A stretch of DNA of 16,117 bases from positions 1 through 16,117 of the forward strand of contig CALCDB010000176.1 of NCBI GenBank assembly GCA_937901395.1, written 5' to 3'. This DNA comes from an uncultured Verrucomicrobiota bacterium (GTDB taxonomy: Bacteria > Verrucomicrobiota > Kiritimatiellia > RFP12 > UBA1067). Numbering within the stretch: position 1 is the first letter of the stretch; every line of letters begins with the position of its first letter. The position numbers and the translations under genes are program-made. Below are positions 14,381-16,117 of the stretch, one piece after another. The notes under the pieces were generated by a model. It did no database searches and was not told the origin of the DNA. It worked only from the letters and a program-made list of their open reading frames with translations.

Positions 14381-16063
14381 ATGAGAGATGCGATAACGAT
14401 TTTGGTGATGGTTGGCGGTGGACTTGGAACTTTTCTATTGGGAATGAAGCACCTCTCCGAAGGTCTGCAAGCGGTTAGCGGTTCTGGACTTCGTAAGTTC
14501 ATGTCTCTCGCGACTACGCATCGCTTGGCCGGCGTTGGAACTGGCTTCGTGACGACGATGATCGTGCAGTCGTCTTCCATCATCACCGTGATGGCCGTTG
14601 GGTTCGTCTCTTCGGGACTAATGAACCTATCGCAGGCGATTAATGTGATTATCGGTTCAAATATCGGCACCACGACAACCGCGTGGTTAATCGCCTTCGC
14701 TCCCGATGTGAAGATGTTGGGACTCTTCGTGGTGTTATTTGGCGCGATGTTCTACTTTTTCCAAAGTCGTGAGCGTCTGCATGATTTCGGGTTGGCGATG
14801 ATGGGGCTTGGCTTTATCTTCATGGGGCTTTACTGGATGAAGGAGGGGATGGAGCCCGTGCGTGAATTGCCGGCAGTAGTCGATATGTTCAAGGCGTTGG
14901 ATGTTACTACCGCGTGGGGGATGGTGAAGTGCATATTTATTTCGATGGTCTTTACGGCGATAATCCAGTCGTCGGCGGCCACTACGGCGATTGCGATGAC
15001 GCTTGCCCAGCAGGGCTTGCTCAGCTTCGAGGCGGCGGCGGCGACAGTATTCGGCATGAACATCGGCACTACCATGACGGCATGGCTCGCGGCGTTCAAT
15101 GGTTCCGCCGAGGCTCGCCAGACGGCGCTTGCGCATACGCTCTTCAATGTGATTGGCACGCTCATCATCGTGCCATTCTTCGTGCCGGTAATCTTGCCGG
15201 TTTCAACTTCATTCTTCCCGCACTATGCCGATGCGGTAGTAACGAACGGCATTACTACCTACCCGAATATCGCTGCCCCGATGGCGGCGATTCATACGCT
15301 CTTCAACTTGATAACGACCGCGCTGTTCCTGCCGTTCGTAAAGCCATTCGCCGCCATGGTCGCGAAACTCATTCCGTCGGATACGTCGGTTAAGCCGCAT
15401 CTCAGCGCGCTCACCAAACCGAGCCGTTTATCGCCGGTAATCGCGTGCGATCAGGCGCTGCTGGAAGTTGCCTTTATGCGCGATAGCAATCTCGAATTGC
15501 TCGCCGATATTCGCAAGGTGCTTGCGAACGAGGCGGATGGCAAGGTCGAGGAGCATATCGCTCATCGCGAGGGCGTGTTGGATAATGTCCAGCGCGAGAT
15601 TACCGAGTTTCTCGGCAAGGTAATGGTTCGCCGTGTTTCGGGCGCGGTCTCGCAACGCGCAAGGCGGCTATTGCGAATAACCGATGAGTTGGAATCGGTC
15701 TCGGATGAGGTTGCTACGGTTCTCAAGGTAACGCGGCGACTCAGGAAGGAAGGGCAGCAATTTTCCGAACAGTCCATGCGGGTTCTCGTGGATATTCACG
15801 ACCGCACGATGATATTCGCTACGATGATTTCGGCGTTCATCAAGTCGCCATTGCCGAGCTTTAATTTGCAAGCGGTTCAGACTCAATCGAAGGCATTGCA
15901 TGAGCTCGTTCGCACGAGTCGTCAAAAACAGCTCAATCGCATAGGCCCGAACGATCCCACTTCGCCAGTTCGCGTATTGGTGGAATTGGATATAATCAAT
16001 GCCTACGAGCGCATTCGTGCGTACTATCTCAATATCGCCGAAACGCTCGTCGATGGCAAATAG
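14381..16063 (+). CDS. Na+/phosphate cotransporter with PhoU-like C-terminal domain
   Basis: Inner-membrane sodium-dependent phosphate transporter of the NptA/YjbB (Na/Pi-cotransporter II) family, 560 residues. Two inverted half-repeats carry the family motifs: QSSS at 63-66 with GSNIGTTTTAW at 92-102, and QSSA at 196-199 with GMNIGTTMTAW at 225-235. Membrane segments lie near 5-22, 52-80, 84-106, 110-128, 135-152, 182-205, 212-236, 253-275 and 300-325. Residues 355-555 are a helical, charged PhoU-like cytoplasmic domain (ITDELESVSDEVATVLKV at about 433-450). A strong AAAAAGGAG at 14365-14373 precedes the start; an ATG at 14376 is out of frame. The gene is 25 bp after psd and is probably the last gene of the operon visible here. 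Direction of transport, import or export, cannot be told. Confidence 0.92.
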   Translation: MRDAITILVMVGGGLGTFLLGMKHLSEGLQAVSGSGLRKFMSLATTHRLAGVGTGFVTTMIVQSSSIITVMAVGFVSSGLMNLSQAINVIIGSNIGTTTTAWLIAFAPDVKMLGLFVVLFGAMFYFFQSRERLHDFGLAMMGLGFIFMGLYWMKEGMEPVRELPAVVDMFKALDVTTAWGMVKCIFISMVFTAIIQSSAATTAIAMTLAQQGLLSFEAAAATVFGMNIGTTMTAWLAAFNGSAEARQTALAHTLFNVIGTLIIVPFFVPVILPVSTSFFPHYADAVVTNGITTYPNIAAPMAAIHTLFNLITTALFLPFVKPFAAMVAKLIPSDTSVKPHLSALTKPSRLSPVIACDQALLEVAFMRDSNLELLADIRKVLANEADGKVEEHIAHREGVLDNVQREITEFLGKVMVRRVSGAVSQRARRLLRITDELESVSDEVATVLKVTRRLRKEGQQFSEQSMRVLVDIHDRTMIFATMISAFIKSPLPSFNLQAVQTQSKALHELVRTSRQKQLNRIGPNDPTSPVRVLVELDIINAYERIRAYYLNIAETLVDGK

Positions 16064-16117
16064 AATACCGACACATTGGGCGGACTATTTGAGAAGGTTT
16101 TAGGTGGTAACTCTCCA

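Noticed and set aside
16064..16117. Possible start of another gene or an RNA at the right edge
   Set aside because: Only 54 bases remain, with no ATG in a good context, no hairpin plus T-run and no tRNA-like fold that I can defend.

Overview
The window looks like chromosomal DNA of an uncultured diderm bacterium, most likely in the PVC group (Verrucomicrobiota, perhaps Kiritimatiellae). This is inference: it rests on the Tad locus with an FHA/sigma-54 activator, secreted proteins with Sec signals, a compact Mfd and a surface-repeat protein, not on any marker phylogeny. No tRNA, rRNA, CRISPR array, transposase or integrase was seen.

Layout. (A) 1-4341, high GC, all plus strand: the 3' part of a Tad/Flp pilus ATPase gene (cpaF/tadA), a gene for an FHA-domain sigma-54 activator, cpaB, and an ORF that begins like the pilus protein CpaC but lacks a secretin domain and ends in an unrelated-looking domain. 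A consensus -24/-12 sigma-54 promoter lies directly before cpaB. A perfect 7+3+7 palindrome sits about 98 bp upstream of the predicted start site, overlapping the activator's 3' end. Together these look like a local circuit in which the activator switches on the pilus genes. A heptamer-repeat hairpin is inserted in the linker-coding part of the activator gene. (B) 4344-7615: gyrA with an extended -10 promoter almost touching its start codon, then a secreted protein made of about twelve 14-16-residue surface repeats. (C) 7587-10634, minus strand: mfd, converging on and overlapping the surface-repeat gene by 29 bp. (D) 10647-10682: a divergent promoter region with two mirrored TGATATAAT elements. 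(E) 10717-16063, plus strand: a tightly packed cluster of polar amino-acid ABC transporter genes (binding protein, permease with an unusual extracytoplasmic N-terminal domain, ATPase), phosphatidylserine decarboxylase, and a Na+/phosphate cotransporter with a PhoU-like tail. The last 54 bases (16064-16117) hold nothing I can identify.

Base and codon use change near the end of part A: GAC, TAC and CTC/CTG dominate before, while GAT, TAT, TTG and ATA are frequent after. The CpaC-like ORF changes domain content in the same place, near 3.88-3.93 kb. This could be a real recombination or gene-fusion boundary, or a misjoined metagenomic contig. Readers should keep both possibilities in mind before linking the pilus genes and the gyrA-to-phosphate-transporter region to one genome.

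The parts best worth following are the activator/sigma-54 promoter/palindrome circuit for the Tad pilus, the chimeric CpaC-like ORF, the permease with an added extracytoplasmic domain, and the apparently leaderless gyrA and mfd transcripts.
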